From Maea johnstoni (lineage: Eukaryota > Annelida > Polychaeta > Spionida > Magelonidae), in assembly GCA_963942565.1 (NCBI GenBank), contig OZ012690.1, positions 17,850,873 through 17,914,872 on the forward strand: DNA of 64,000 nt. Direction: 5' to 3'. The notes beneath the pieces are model-generated. The model was given only the letters and a program-made list of their open reading frames with translations. It ran no database searches and was not told the origin of the DNA. Below, piece after piece: positions 46,356-58,799 of the stretch. The translations under genes and the position numbers were made by a program. Each line of letters starts with the position of its first letter. Position 1 is the first letter of the stretch.

Positions 46356-48021
46356 ACCTCAAATCCTTCCATTTCATGTATCATCCCATATAGGCCATAT
46401 AGGGAAAGCTCTCATCACCCTTTTATGGTAGAACTTCTCTAGGGTGTTAGCTATGTGGGTATGTTTCCCTTATCAAACTGTTGGGTTGTAGGTATCAACC
46501 CCTATGCCAACATATCCAATTCTAGGGTGTTGGCTGCTTGGATGGGGGTCTCACAACCCTTATCACACCCCTAGGGATTTGGGTATCTCCCCCTGCTGTT
46601 TTGGTAGGGTGGGGTGCTGAAGATTATCATGCCGTGTATCTTAAACTGTCCTCCCCCAGCGTGAGGGTTATCATCATAAGTTAAATGCTATACCTATTGC
46701 ATTACCACATTAGAACCCCACACGTGAATATTGACGAAGGGATCTGAGCCGATATCTGCGGAAATTATTCCCGTCATGTTGACATGGGCTAAAGGTCAGG
46801 AGATGCCCTTAAGACATGCTGAAAAACATCTTCATTTCTTCATGAGATGCTGGTTAAGAAATCAGGCCCGGGTTCACGGAACTAGGTGATGGATGGTGTT
46901 CGGGACAACCTGACTCCGAATTTTTTTCTTCAATAACGAATCATCCATCCTTAACATGAAGTCATGTTATTCATATAGCTTCCATAAAAACTTGGCAAAA
47001 GCAAGATGAGTTTGTGTCACTAGTAATTGAAGTCAAAGAGCTAAGAATAGTTATGTGGGAATCATATAGTATTGGATTTTCATAGAGGTATTGGAGTATC
47101 AGGTTATTCATATAGCTTACATGTCACTGAAAAAGTTACAAGCATGCAGTGAGGATAGGGGAATCATTCTCATGAGTCGACCATCAACATATAAGGATAT
47201 ATGATACCAGCTTTTATTAGGTATCATACAGCTTTACATTGCCTCACAAAAGAGCCAAAAGAAATATATGATTTAATCAAAATTTTAACTGTCACACAAG
47301 ATGCTATATTTCATCTAAATTTCAATAGTTGTGCGAAATTGTATATCTTAAAGCTATCTCCCAGAACTGTTTCTGTAAGTGGACTTTTATTCTTGGACAT
47401 ATTTGCTTGAAGTAATAACTATTGCCAAGTGCAGGACATGCTAATTGAGAATACAGCCAATAGTGGTGGAGTTTCAAGATAAATGTTGAACTGCAAACTC
47501 CATCATTAAACCACTGTTATATCACATTATCGCTGTTCGTGTCCAAATTACAGAAATTCTTTCATCTTTCTATTGCGAAGTATGTGTTATCGTAACTACC
47601 TCCTCTCCTCGACCAATCAGATTCAAGACGGAAGAGAAAGATGGACCGAGACCGATTTCTCCCACTCTTCCATGACCCGCTGCCATGGCAGAATTATCTC
47701 GCAGGATAAGTATTTTCTCCTCACTAATTAGAGAGGTTTAGATAAGCCGGGCAAGTACACGAGATCCACACATAACATCGCTGTACGCATAACATCGCTG
47801 TACGCACATGTGGCACACTTGATTATCACTCGCTTTATAAACACTGGACCTTCTGCACGCAAATGATCTGACGCTAATGTAAAATTCCCCAAACCCACGG
47901 TAAATTTAAGGAGGTATATCACTGAAAGTCATAGTTCCTGGTTCTAAAAAACATAATTCACCCTATTTCAAATAATGTATTCATTTTCAATAACCTATGA
48001 ACCATGAAAACTGGGAGTGGA

Positions 48022-48232
48022 CACCCAAATTTTTGGGGAAGTAAGTTTTTCTACCTACATATAATTCCCATGACATTGTATAATGATATTATGCCTGATT
48101 TTAATGAGTAAATACATATTTATGGCTGTTAACACAGTATATTGTTGTCTCACTTGTAAAATAAGACGCCCCAATATTTTACAGTTGTTAATTTTGGAGA
48201 CTCAGTTTCTAAAACATGGCTAAGACCCTGGA
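48022..48232. mobile_element. partial relative of the hAT MITE at 19397
   Basis: Shared blocks: ACCCAAATTTTT, 'ATAATTCCCATGACATTGTA', 'ATACATATTTATGGYTG', 'GCCCCAATATTTTA' and the end 'GCTAAGACCCTG'. The left end is not recognisable. Confidence 0.7.
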
Positions 48233-48535
48233 TGGGACAAACACTGAAGCGTGAGGGTGTGCTGGTGACTACCGACTACTGACAGCCCGCCAACTGTTTT
48301 TATTTACATCAAATCTTTGTTGGGTAATCCAACGTTGCATCTGGGCGTCCCGGCCAATCGCTGTTAACAGGCATGTAATGCGGGCCAACGGGCTGTGCTC
48401 GGTTAGCCAACATCACATGGGAGGGAAGAGAGATCAGGAACCGTCAACGCCACTTAATATTAGCGAATATCACATGGAAGGGAAGAGAAATCGGGAACAG
48501 GCAACGTCAACGCCACTCAATTTCACCATCCACAA

Positions 48536-48770
48536 GTTAACTGAATGCGATTCCATCTTTGCTGTATGCGTAAAATTTTACATTCGTCCAATGCACAAGG
48601 ATGCAAAAAATATTGAAAGCTATCTAAACCCTGCTCGTGTTGGTGGTATTCGGAGGATAACTTTAGCTGAGTGCTCTCAGATGAGTGCCAATATGCGAGG
48701 GTTTCAGTTATTTTCAGGTTTTTGGTATCATTTTGTATTGGCCAAATTAGCCACCATTAGCATGTTAGGC
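48536..48770 (-). mobile_element. TTAA MITE family A, diverged, reversed
   Basis: Contains 'GCACAAGGATGCAAAAAATA', 'TCTAAACCCTG', 'CTCTCAGATGAGTGCCA' and 'TTGGCCAAATTAGCCACCAT'. Both TTAA ends are mutated, so this is an older copy. Confidence 0.8.
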
Positions 48771-49301
48771 TTGACAACTTCATACTCAGATGTCCCATAG
48801 TGTACTTGGCTGAATTTCGCATTGCAAACTTAACCACCCCCCTCCTTTTTTCTGGTGTTATGATGTCTCTAGTATGGCCCCCTGGTGAGAAATCCTTTTA
48901 CTACCCCCTTCTCCTCTGTCTCCAAGAGCTGTTTAGAGTGTCCCCTTATCAGATCTAGAGTAAACACGGCACCCCAGGTCTCCAGTGTGAATACATGCTC
49001 ACTATCTGTCCTAGACAGGACTATTTCTACCTCCTGCTATTATCACATACCGCCCTGTGTTACGGTAGTTCTTCCAGGGTGTTGTGCTTCGGATATACGA
49101 GAGCAGCGAGGGAGATTAAACAAGCTTTGTAAGAAGGGAAATGGGACGGGGATTTACAAGTGGCATCTAATACCAAGCTGTTAATTCATCACATGTGTCA
49201 TCTTACTCAGTTTATCCATGACAGATGCAGCAGAAAGATGGATCAAGACCAGCAATCCTTTCCAATGGTGTCTGATCCTTCTGATTTTTTTCTCAGCTTT
49301 G

Positions 49302-49527
<226 letters not shown>

Positions 49528-49674
49528 TTTGGTGGTCAGTTATAAAGGAATATTGGTAATGAAAGGGTCAGTGTCCAGTCCAATCTGTGCCTATCTTTCA
49601 TCAGCTAACAGCAAGCTGTCAGAGGCTTGATCTCTCTGATCTTTTTGTGTTGACAAGACACAACAACCTATTCT

Positions 49675-49858
49675 CGTCAGACTGACGTAAATGCAAATAT
49701 CGGGAAAATCTTTGCGAGATCTTGAAAATATTTGAATGAAAGTTGTCCTTTACCTTCAAAGAAACAAACTTCCTTGAAATGTTTTTGAATTTTTCCATTC
49801 ATTTTTAAGAAAATCCCAAAGTTGTCAGATGCTTCGAACATGAATCAGTTAAAACGGT
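49675..49858 (+). repeat. dispersed repeat R3, second copy
   Basis: Related to 28605-28777; see the shared blocks given there. Confidence 0.55.
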
Positions 49859-50329
49859 TCCAGCTGAAATCACTCTGGCTGGGAACCCCACACCCTGCAC
49901 AAGAACTGTTTGTTCTATGTTTGTCACTCTAGGGGTTATCGGGGAAGACACTCTCATTTGTGCCCAGTCTGCTACCCAACACCCCAGCACCCTGCTACCC
50001 CATACCCTAAACCGCATACCCGTTAATTCAAGTCATAAGGGTTAGGGAAGCGAGATATATTGGATAAGGATTGATCTCATGATTTCAAAGAAGTTTGTTT
50101 TCTTTTCAAATAGACTTGAAAAGATTTTGCTGTATAACCTTTAATTTGTTGTGAATTAAATGTATGTAATAGATGTTGTTGAATTGCATCACAACTTGTA
50201 CACTTGTCTGTTAAACTGGGGGTGGGCACTTACTGTGTCCATCCCCAGTGTATGAATGAGTACAAATGGTTTAGTTGTGACAAGGACATATCAACAATAA
50301 ATTGACAAAAATGAAAACGTTCTTCAAAA

Positions 50330-50665
50330 AAAGATGAAGAGAATGAAGGAATGTATGAAATGAAAGATGAAAGAAAAAATGAATGAAAGAAATGAGTGGA
50401 GAAATATCGGAATGCATAAAGGAAGGAGGGAACTGAGGAATGAAGGAATGTTATGGAGAATTGAAGGAAAGATGGAAGGAAGAAGAGAATGGAGGGATGA
50501 AGAAAGGATGGAAGGAAGAAAGGAGGAATGAAAGAAGGATGGAAGAAGAGAAAGGAGAAATGAAAGAAAGATGGAAGAAAGAAGAGAATGGAGAAATGAA
50601 GGAAGGATGGAAGGAAGAAAAGAATGGAGGAATGAAGGAAGGATGGGAGGAAGAGATGAAGAATT
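50330..50665 (+). repeat. polypurine GGAA/GAAT minisatellite
   Basis: About 335 bases of GGAAGGA, ATGGA and ATGAAAG words, almost wholly purine on the plus strand. A higher-order unit of about 70 bases ('GGAGAAATGAAAGAAAGATG' type) is visible between 50480 and 50650. Confidence 0.88.
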
Positions 50666-50930
50666 AAAGTATCAGTAAATTCCAACACAATCAATCCTAT
50701 CAGTCTGAAACTTAGTTATTTAAGTTCACTTTTAAAATGTTGAATAAAGAAAATGAAAACAGATAAGAGTAAAATAAATAAAAATGGAAGAAGGAAGAGT
50801 TGAGGGACTGATGAACAAATAAATTCCAGGTCCGCCCGCTTCCCACAGCATGAGTCCTACAGGTTCAAGCAGAGTGACATATGGTAGTGTTCAGAGTACT
50901 GGTTTTTGTTCACCACCCATCCACACCTCC

Positions 50931-50950
50931 GCCCCCCCCCCCCCCCCCCC
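50931..50950 (+). repeat. oligo(C) tract
   Basis: About 18-20 consecutive C. Similar tracts occur at 1591 (G), 6310 (G), 8051 (G), 21814 (C) and 55320 (C). Confidence 0.9.
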
Positions 50951-51165
50951 TCTCCATGGCCAATTCCTAATGAGCAGTAATAGGGCAGATAGTGTTACCA
51001 CCCTCTGCAAACCCTCAGCTGCCCGAGAGTATGGCAGGGTAGGAAGAAAGAGATCAGTGCCCAAACTCCCAAACTTCTTGTGAAGTCAGTTAACCCTATA
51101 AAGATCTGTGAGGTCTATGAATGTGTGTCTAACTCCAAATATATTTTCTACAGATTTCTCAGTCT

Positions 51166-51340
51166 AGATGATGCAAAAAACCTGAAGAATGACTGAAACC
51201 CTGGCTTATGGGTACACATCTGAGAGTACTCAGCGACAGCTACCTAATGAATACCAACATGACAGGGTTTAAATGGTTTTCAAAAAATATTTGCATTATT
51301 GTGATTTGGACAAATGTAGCTACAGCATTGGAAGGGTTAA
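51166..51340 (+). mobile_element. TTAA MITE family A, left end missing
   Basis: Starts inside the element at GATGATGCAAAAAACCTG and ends CATTGGAAGGGTTAA. Confidence 0.85.
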
Positions 51341-51499
51341 CTCGAAAGCTATTTTCTAGAGATTTCTAGGTCCAGATGACAAGTGACAAAGAGATCTTCA
51401 GACGCGTATTGGTTAAAGCGTCGGCGGCCGCCTGGGTACCCTGTGTGATGCAGACAGCGAGGCAGCGAGAAGATGCAGAAGTCTTGTACAAACTAATTC

Positions 51500-51850
51500 T
51501 ACCTCACAGGATAAGTGGCGGAACCGTTGTGAGAAATACAGCGAAGTGACCACTCACTGCGGGGGCAGGGACAGCGGAATTCCCGCAACCTGCCTGTGAC
51601 CACACTGACCAGTAGCACAACTATAACACATCTAACACAACGGAAAGGATGACCAGTCTGTCTCCCAGGCCAGGGTTTGAGATATATCCATGAGACCAAG
51701 TATCAGTAAAGCTGGTTATCCACCAGACATCTCCGGTTCTTTCTGTATGTTTCCAACACAAGTCTATCTTTCAGCATGGGGGCAAGTGAGTTTCTCGCAC
51801 TTGCCCAATAGGAGTCAGCAGTGAACAACCTCAAAGGCCCCCCTATCAGA
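51500..51850 (-). pseudogene. decayed fragment related to the LINE at 13396
   Basis: A minus-strand frame reads ADSYWASARNSLAPMLKDR, close to EDSYWASANLIFRENDLL in the LINE, and 'LETYRKN' and 'LVDNQ' follow where the LINE has 'VATMSKAN' and 'LSDEQ'. At DNA level GCACTTGCCCAATAGGAGTC matches GCACTCGCCCAGTATGAGTC of the LINE. The rest is too decayed to align by eye. Confidence 0.5.
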
Positions 51851-52088
51851 GCCTGCCATATTAAGCCCCCTCCGAGTGAAAGGTTTATCAAACTCATAAA
51901 TACGACTCACTCGACTCTCGCTTTGAGTCTGCCGAGAGTGGCAAGGAAGGTATTCGTAGCATGCTCGAGTAATTAGCCAATGGGATAGGGTTTGATAAGC
52001 GAGTCGGTGGCGGAAACGGCAAGGGCGCGATTCTGTCATTCTCAGTGTTCGGGATCAGTTCCGACAATTCCACCTTGCGACGAGCATC

Positions 52089-52257
52089 TTAACCCGTATG
52101 CTTCCGATGGCTAATTTGGCCAATTACAAAAAGATGCAAAAATCATGGAAAATGATTGAAACCCTGGCTTGTGGGTACTTATCTAAGAGTACTCAGTGAG
52201 TGCTATCTAATGAATACCAACATGACAGAGAGTAACGCTTCAGCATTAATGGGTTAA
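52089..52257 (+). mobile_element. TTAA MITE family A, internally deleted
   Basis: Starts TTAACCCGTATGCTTCCG and ends CAGCATTAATGGGTTAA; about 45 bases of the right half are missing after 'AACATGACAG'. Confidence 0.85.
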
Positions 52258-52964
52258 CTTTTAATTATCTGAATATAAGGTAGCCTGACCAGGTAAGAAA
52301 AGGTAATACCAGGTAATCTCATTAAGTACCTGTTCACCCTTCCAAACCATATGTCACAGTACCGCGGAGAATGCTTCCAATGCTTTTCTTCCTGAGCACA
52401 TGTCAAGAGAGATCACGTCCGACAGCGGTCAATCTCTATTGGTCTGGACAGGTAACAGTGTCCCGTACCCTGCCAGATGCTTCTACAGCACAAAGGTCAG
52501 TGATTAGGCACAGTTAACAATTAGTACTGCTTCAGTTACTCTAAATAAGCCAATACGATTTTCATCCTCAGAACTATGCTGTGCGAAGCGAAGGAAAATG
52601 TCAGGTACTAGGCGTGCTATGCGTGTGCATAACACCTGTCATGACGGATATTAGAGGTTGTAACAGTGAAAAGTTAAGAGGATTTCAAATTCAGTGTAAA
52701 ATCATCCTCAAACATAAAAGGGTGTTTTGCCCCTAAGGTCAAATCCAGTAACATTCCAAAAGGGTGTTTAAATTGATAGTATGCCTACAATGGGCATTAA
52801 GATAAATTCAAGACCATATCATATATTGAGGGTGATCATATATCATCTAAATTATTTTTGGGCTTCGGAATTTAGAATTTTTATTAACCATCATCTCCTC
52901 TGCCATATCTAAGCTAGATCATGAGTAGCCAGTTGTAAGTAGTGGAGGAAACCGGAGTACCCAG

Positions 52965-53095
52965 CTTAAACCACTGCCTAACATCTAACAACTTTCTCAG
53001 TTGCCCAAAGTGTTAATAGAATGATGCTCTTGCAAGACAGGTGCCCTACTAATAGAAAGGTCTTTTTCAGGCACCATAAGGATGAAACGCCGAAC
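52965..53095 (+). repeat. dispersed repeat R4
   Basis: Shares with 56106-56218 'AACTTTCTCAGTTGCCCAAAG', 'GAATGAT', 'AATAGAAAG' and 'GGCACCATAAGGATGAAA'. Unclassified. Confidence 0.7.
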
Positions 53096-53479
53096 TACTA
53101 CCTTTTGTACCTTCTTGTTCAGGAGAGCTTACGGAAGAGTGACACGCAGTAATCTCTCCCTTGTTCGTGAGATAGGTGCGGTCACCACACACTAGACTTG
53201 TCACACCGGAATCACACCTAATTTACAGGTAAATTATACCTGCGCGGACAGGCAACCATACACTTGCATAAGCAACATGTCCAGGATTCAATATGTGTCA
53301 CGTTGGCAGAAGGGGGATATGTCACTCTTGGTCAGAAGTTACACTTAAAACCAGAGAGGTGTATATCCTTGAACTCTTTAAGCCACAGCGAAAATCAAAA
53401 TACAGTATTTGACTGTGATAACCTCATTAAATGATATTTTATTATTTCTATTATTATTATCATTTTTATCTTATTATCA

Positions 53480-53492
53480 TTATCATCATCAT

Positions 53493-53576
<84 letters not shown>

Positions 53577-53589
53577 CAGCAGCAGTAGA

Positions 53590-53630
<41 letters not shown>

Positions 53631-53665
53631 AAGTAGAAGTAGAAGTAGAAGTAGAAGTAGCAGTA
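53480..53665 (+). repeat. (AGT)n trinucleotide repeat
   Basis: (AGT)n with AGC and AGA variants, adjoining ATT/ATC triplets. Ser-rich and Leu-rich frames are artefacts. Confidence 0.97.
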
Positions 53666-54309
53666 CTATTATTAAATGAAACATTGTGAATGTATTCATG
53701 AAATAAATTTCATAAGAAACATTTTCGTTGTTTTTACACTCAGGTTGCACCTGAATAGCATCTGGTCTTCCAATATCTATCACCATGGCAACACACCACG
53801 GCAACAGAGTCGGAAACCAGCTGATAAGAGGCAAACCAACATCTTGGATGACCCTCTCATGAACCGGCGTCTGGGAGGATGAAAAAATTCTGAAATCCAA
53901 AACCCAGTTTCATTACAATGAACTTCGCAAAAATAACGTCCCCCTTGCAGGTCGGAAAACCTGCAGTCTTCGCTCGTTGTTTTCGCCGCTATCTCTTTGG
54001 CGGATCTTGATCTCAAGACAATGGTTGTCATCTCTTCTTTCGGACTCTCGTCTCTATCGTTCGCAGCGAGAGTGGGCATGGGATTTCATCGCCTCTGGGC
54101 CATGTCGAGGTTGAACAAAACAGAAAGTGTCCATTGTGGGCATTTTCACCGCGCACCTTTCACTATTCTAGACCCCTTCACCTGTGCATGAAATATGATT
54201 CTCATTAAATGCAGATTAGATAGGTGAGGCGGCTATTTTTCACTGTAGTACGCACAATGGTGGACAATATGAGATCCTTTTTGTCCCATCTCTTTTTGTG
54301 TCCGGGCAA

Positions 54310-54826
54310 AAAAGTTCAGACAGTTCAAAAGCTCTTAATGCATTTCTGAGGAAGTGGAATCATACATTCATCACTGTGTTGGAATAGTTTAAATGCATTC
54401 AAGTATATCCAAGAATTTGAAATCAAACATTCATCAAACTGGTCTGAAAGCTTAAAAGCACAATGTGATTTCTGGGATTAAGAATCAAATATATATCACA
54501 ACTCCTCAGACAGCTCAAAAGCTGAAATGCTCTTTGAAGAATTCGGAATCAAACATTCATCAAACTGGTCTGAAAGCTTAAAAGCACAATGTGATTTCAG
54601 GGATTAAGAATCAAATATATATCACAACTCCTTGGACAGCTCAAAAGCTGAAATGCTCTTCCAAGAATTCGGAATCAAACATTCATCAAACTGGTCTGAA
54701 AGCTTAAAAGCACAATGTGATTTCTGGGATTAAGAATCAAATATATATCACGACTCCTCAGACAGCTCAAAAGCTGAAATGCTCTTCCAAGAATTCGGAA
54801 TCAAACATTTATCAAATGGACAATCC
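54310..54826 (+). repeat. 126-bp tandem repeat, about four units
   Basis: 'CAAACTGGTCTGAAAGCTTA' recurs at 54435, 54561 and 54687, an exact 126-base period. Units 2-4 are about 97% alike; a diverged unit precedes at 54310-54430 and a partial unit ends the array. Confidence 0.93.
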
Positions 54827-55247
54827 CAGGCTCTTCAGAATCACATGTTCACCCCTAATATATCATTGCCAGACACAGATAGGGATGAAACATGAATCTT
54901 TTCAATCACGCCTTCTTTTTCGGAAATGCCAGGTGGAATTATCCTGCCATTCTAGATGCGAGGTTCCGGAACCCGCCGATAGGCGGCTTCAAACACGTCA
55001 AATGCCTTCGTGGAATGCCATGGATTGTTTCATTAGAGAAAACTTGGTTCTTCCAGTTATGTATGATAGCATCCAATCTGTTTTGGTCAAACAGCATGGA
55101 TACATTCAATGGACCAATTGTACTAAGAATACACTTTTAGGAAATTAAATAACCTTTTTTAAATCAGTGAAATTAGCGATTTTACAGTTTTGATGACGTC
55201 ACAAGTAATTGGAAGCTAATTATAATACGCGACGGTGGCGACGCGTA

Positions 55248-55293
55248 GCGGCATTCATTTACACTACAGACCTGTAGTGCAAATGAACGCCGC
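55248..55293. repeat. 21-bp stem hairpin
   Basis: GCGGCATTCATTTACACTAC and GTAGTGCAAATGAACGCCGC pair at all but two positions around a very short loop. Confidence 0.88.
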
Positions 55294-55520
55294 ACACGAA
55301 CACGTTACAAGTCAACTTCCCCCCCCCCCCCCCCCCTTACTACACCCATTCTACTGCCGCCGACACATGGCATCCAACCCTAGTTCCAAAAAACTCTGGA
55401 TCTTAACCTCTAATTCAAATATATGTGTGAATGCTAGGAACTCTAACATGCATTGATACTTAAAGAAGTGGTCCAGATTCCTATCTCTGTTAATGGTGAT
55501 TTTCAGTGTCCAATCAGCTG

Positions 55521-55732
55521 TCAACTTCTTTATGCCGCTGGTGGCTAATTTGGTCAATATAAAATGATGCAAAAAATAAAATGAAAAATGATTGAAACCC
55601 TGGCATGTGGGTACTCATCTGAGAGTAATAAGTGAGAGCTATCCAATGAATACCAACGTGACAGGGTTTAGATGGTTCTCAAAATGTTTGCATCCTTGTG
55701 CCGAAATGTGCCTCAGCATTGGAAGGGTTAAA
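55521..55732 (+). mobile_element. TTAA MITE family A
   Basis: The left TTAA is mutated (TCAACTTCTTTATGCCGCTG) and the right end is intact (CATTGGAAGGGTTAA). Confidence 0.88.
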
Positions 55733-56105
55733 GGAGCTGGGCAAATTGGTAGTCACCAGACATTTGTTTTTTCTGGGGGTGCCTTGCAGCCATCCCCTGA
55801 CCTATGAGAGCCTAACGCTCTGCCCTCTCATTTCCAATCCCTACCCACAGGTATTTTGCATTGTCCGAGGAACGATTAGCGGATCCCCTGGCAGTATTTT
55901 ATGACACTGTGATCTGTCGCGACTGCCTTTTTTGGCCAGCAAGCTGTAATCAACCTGCATTTCAATGAATGGCTGACGGGAGTGAAAATAGCTAAGTACT
56001 ACTCTCGCACACGGCAGGGGGACGGGCTGGTGAACTATTGTACCTCAGACATTGTCAACACATGGCCAACAACCCTTGCAGCAGAGTACCACTGCATAGC
56101 ACCAA

Positions 56106-56218
56106 GTCACTAGTAACTTTCTCACTTGCCCAAAGCCTTTATCGAATGATCCGCCCAAGAGGAAGATGCCCTCGTAATAGAAAGAGCTTCTAGGGCACCA
56201 TAAGGATGAAAAGCTGAA
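56106..56218 (+). repeat. dispersed repeat R4, second copy
   Basis: Same blocks in the same order as 52965-53095. Confidence 0.7.
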
Positions 56219-56739
56219 CAATTGTTGGGAAATGGTATAAATGGTTTTGGGGAACTTTTAAGGCATTTTTCTAGAGAACTTTCAAGGAGAAATGTTTACT
56301 TTAATCCCCACAAATCTTGTGTGAATTATTGCATCATTCCAAAGTTATTTTCAAAAGCATCATAGATCCAGACAACAATTATCAAGAAATCAAGAAACTC
56401 TCTGGCCATGAAAGGGTTAAGCAGGTTTTGCCCTAAAAGGGCAACAAACCCTTTTTCCCTCCACAGCATGCAGAGAGACTCTAAACCATAGGGACATCGG
56501 CATACACAATTACCAACCCTTAAAACACCCCGGTTATAATGGTACCGTGGCACACTCCATAAAAACCCTGAAAAAAAACATTCGGGGTATAACTCAGCAG
56601 TGAAAGGACATCCAACCTATCTGGGCTCGGCAAAAAGTCCCTGGCATCCGCGCATCACCACGGGGGGACGAAAATTGAACCGCTCACGATCTGATCTACG
56701 GTGCCTTTTGCAGCTGCTAGGATTCACTGTATCTAAGAT

Positions 56740-56995
56740 GAATAAAACAATGGATTGGTGGCGAGAGACCAATTACCATATGCGCTATAACGAAGACCTA
56801 CTGCATCTTAGATGAATAAAACAATGGATAGGTAGCGAGAGACCAATCACCATATGCGCTAGAGTGAAGACCTGGCTATCCCAGGGGTCTCGAATCTGGT
56901 CTTAGTGTGACATCACTAGGAGACAAGCACCAATGTGGGCTCTTGTATCGTTTACATTATAGAGAAAGTTGCTCACCAACATGCGCAGAACCCAA
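56740..56995 (+). repeat. dispersed repeat R2, second copy with duplicated start
   Basis: The block 'GATGAATAAAACAATGGAT...GGCGAGAGACCAAT...CCATATGCGC' occurs twice (56738 and 56811). The second is followed by the full R2 body as at 24955-25195. Confidence 0.75.
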
Positions 56996-57889
56996 CTTTT
57001 GGAGGAGGGGTTAGGACATAAGAACATACTGCCCAGACATTCATAAGGAGGCTAGCCAACAGGTGACCCCTAGAGAAAGAACTGAATGCTTTAATATAAA
57101 GAAATGTGATCATTGACTTGAGATCTAAATTGAGCGATGAAAAACCAACAGACCTCTCACTCTGAATCTTCAACGGTTCACAGGTTGCCTTAGTTCATCA
57201 AATACACACACCACTTTAAGTGAGAATTCTAGTGAACTATAAGAACAAGAACACATGTTCCTATTCTTCACAGGCTTGTCATTTTCATAGATGGTTAGCC
57301 CTAGATAAACACAGGGAAAACATTCTTTACGAAATCGACGCTCGTAAATTTCACAAAAAAAAAAATCCACTTGCTCCCAAGCACCTGCCGTGATGCAGTA
57401 TTGAATGGAGCCCTCCCTGCCATGACCCACTTTCTCTGCTATATTCCGCAAGGAAAACGCACCGCGTCTCGTGCGAAGAGATCAGGCGCCCGCTACTGTA
57501 GGAAACGTCATGCAGAATTAAACATAGGCCACGATTGATAACTCCACTGCATGCTATGTGTGCATCAAGGCTAAACATAACCAATATTATGATTGAATTA
57601 AACTTCGGAAACATTTGCGTGTGCCGCCCGAGTGAAAGGCGAAATCTAGCATCTTAAAGAATTCAGATGCGATCAGTGTACATATCGCACCTGTAATCAG
57701 TTTCATAGGATGTCATTCAGGTGAAACTGATCTCACCTGACATTCCGTGAAATGGACGGCGGCCATGCCTGCCTACAGGTCTGTTGGCCATGATACTTGC
57801 TCCATGAACTATCACCTATAATACCCGTTCTCATCCTTTGAAAATGCTCAAGTGCAGTGAAGGTTTAAGTGGTTATAATCTTCAGATCT

Positions 57890-58267
57890 TTAACCTATTC
57901 ATACCTAGAGCAAATTAATGCCCTGACTCCAACACCCCCAAGGAATTTACATACAATTTGGGGATTACATAATAGAAAGAGCTTAAAGGCATGAAGTACT
58001 AACTATGATTTACCTTATCTGAAGTGTTTTCCAAATTTCAATCAACCATTTTTCATGATAGCAATATGATTACAAGTATGAAATAAGAGTAAATATCACA
58101 GTATTGGGAGTATTTCAATAAAAAAATTGTATAATACCATGTATGACATATCTCATATAAAGAGGATATACATTTTTCATTAACAATTTTTTGACAGAAA
58201 TCTATTTTTCACATATGAAATATAAAAACGCCCTTAGGTCTTCCACTTCTGGGAATTAAAGGGTTAA
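57890..58267. mobile_element. TTAA-ended element, family B
   Basis: Left TTAACCTATTCATACCTAGA; right end reversed TTAACCCTTTAATTCCCAGA: 15 of 20 agree. 378 bp, AT-rich, no coding potential. Confidence 0.65.
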
Positions 58268-58799
58268 TAAGCCAATTCAGCTACCACTTGAACTTGTGAT
58301 TCTCACTTTCATCATGAGTAGACATCACACATACTTATCAGAGATAGGGATCGCTCCATCTGCCCCGCTCTCCCTCTCTCTACCTACTAGACCAGTGTCT
58401 CATTGCATGACCAATCCCACTCCATAGGGATATGTGAGAAGCAGCTTTAAATGCCTCTGTATTGATTAATTAAGTCTTCTTTTCTTTTTATCATGATAAG
58501 CTTCAATATTGATACAAAATTTGTCAGTCTTCATCATCATCGTCTTCATCACTATTTCTATTATTATCAATATTTTTCAAACAATTATCGTTTTAGTGAG
58601 TATCCTTAGCCCCATTATTATCATTATTATTTCAATCATCAATATAATTTCAATGATACCATTGTCCTGATCATTGCTATTATCATCATCATCATATTCA
58701 TATAATTTTTCTCATAACATCCATTTTTTTTTTATTTACAATTTTTCAAGACCATTCTTAAACACTCAAATTAATAAAAAGAATACAGAAAATAGTCAC

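Noticed and set aside
51499-52039. New host gene in the GC-richer stretch
   Set aside because: The frames are short and overlapping, and one shows likeness to the LINE C-terminus, so a decayed LINE copy is preferred.
53431-53900. Ser-rich and Leu-rich frames
   Set aside because: Produced by the AGT repeat.
54310-54826. CRISPR-like array
   Set aside because: The 126-base units are contiguous with no unique spacers, in an animal genome.
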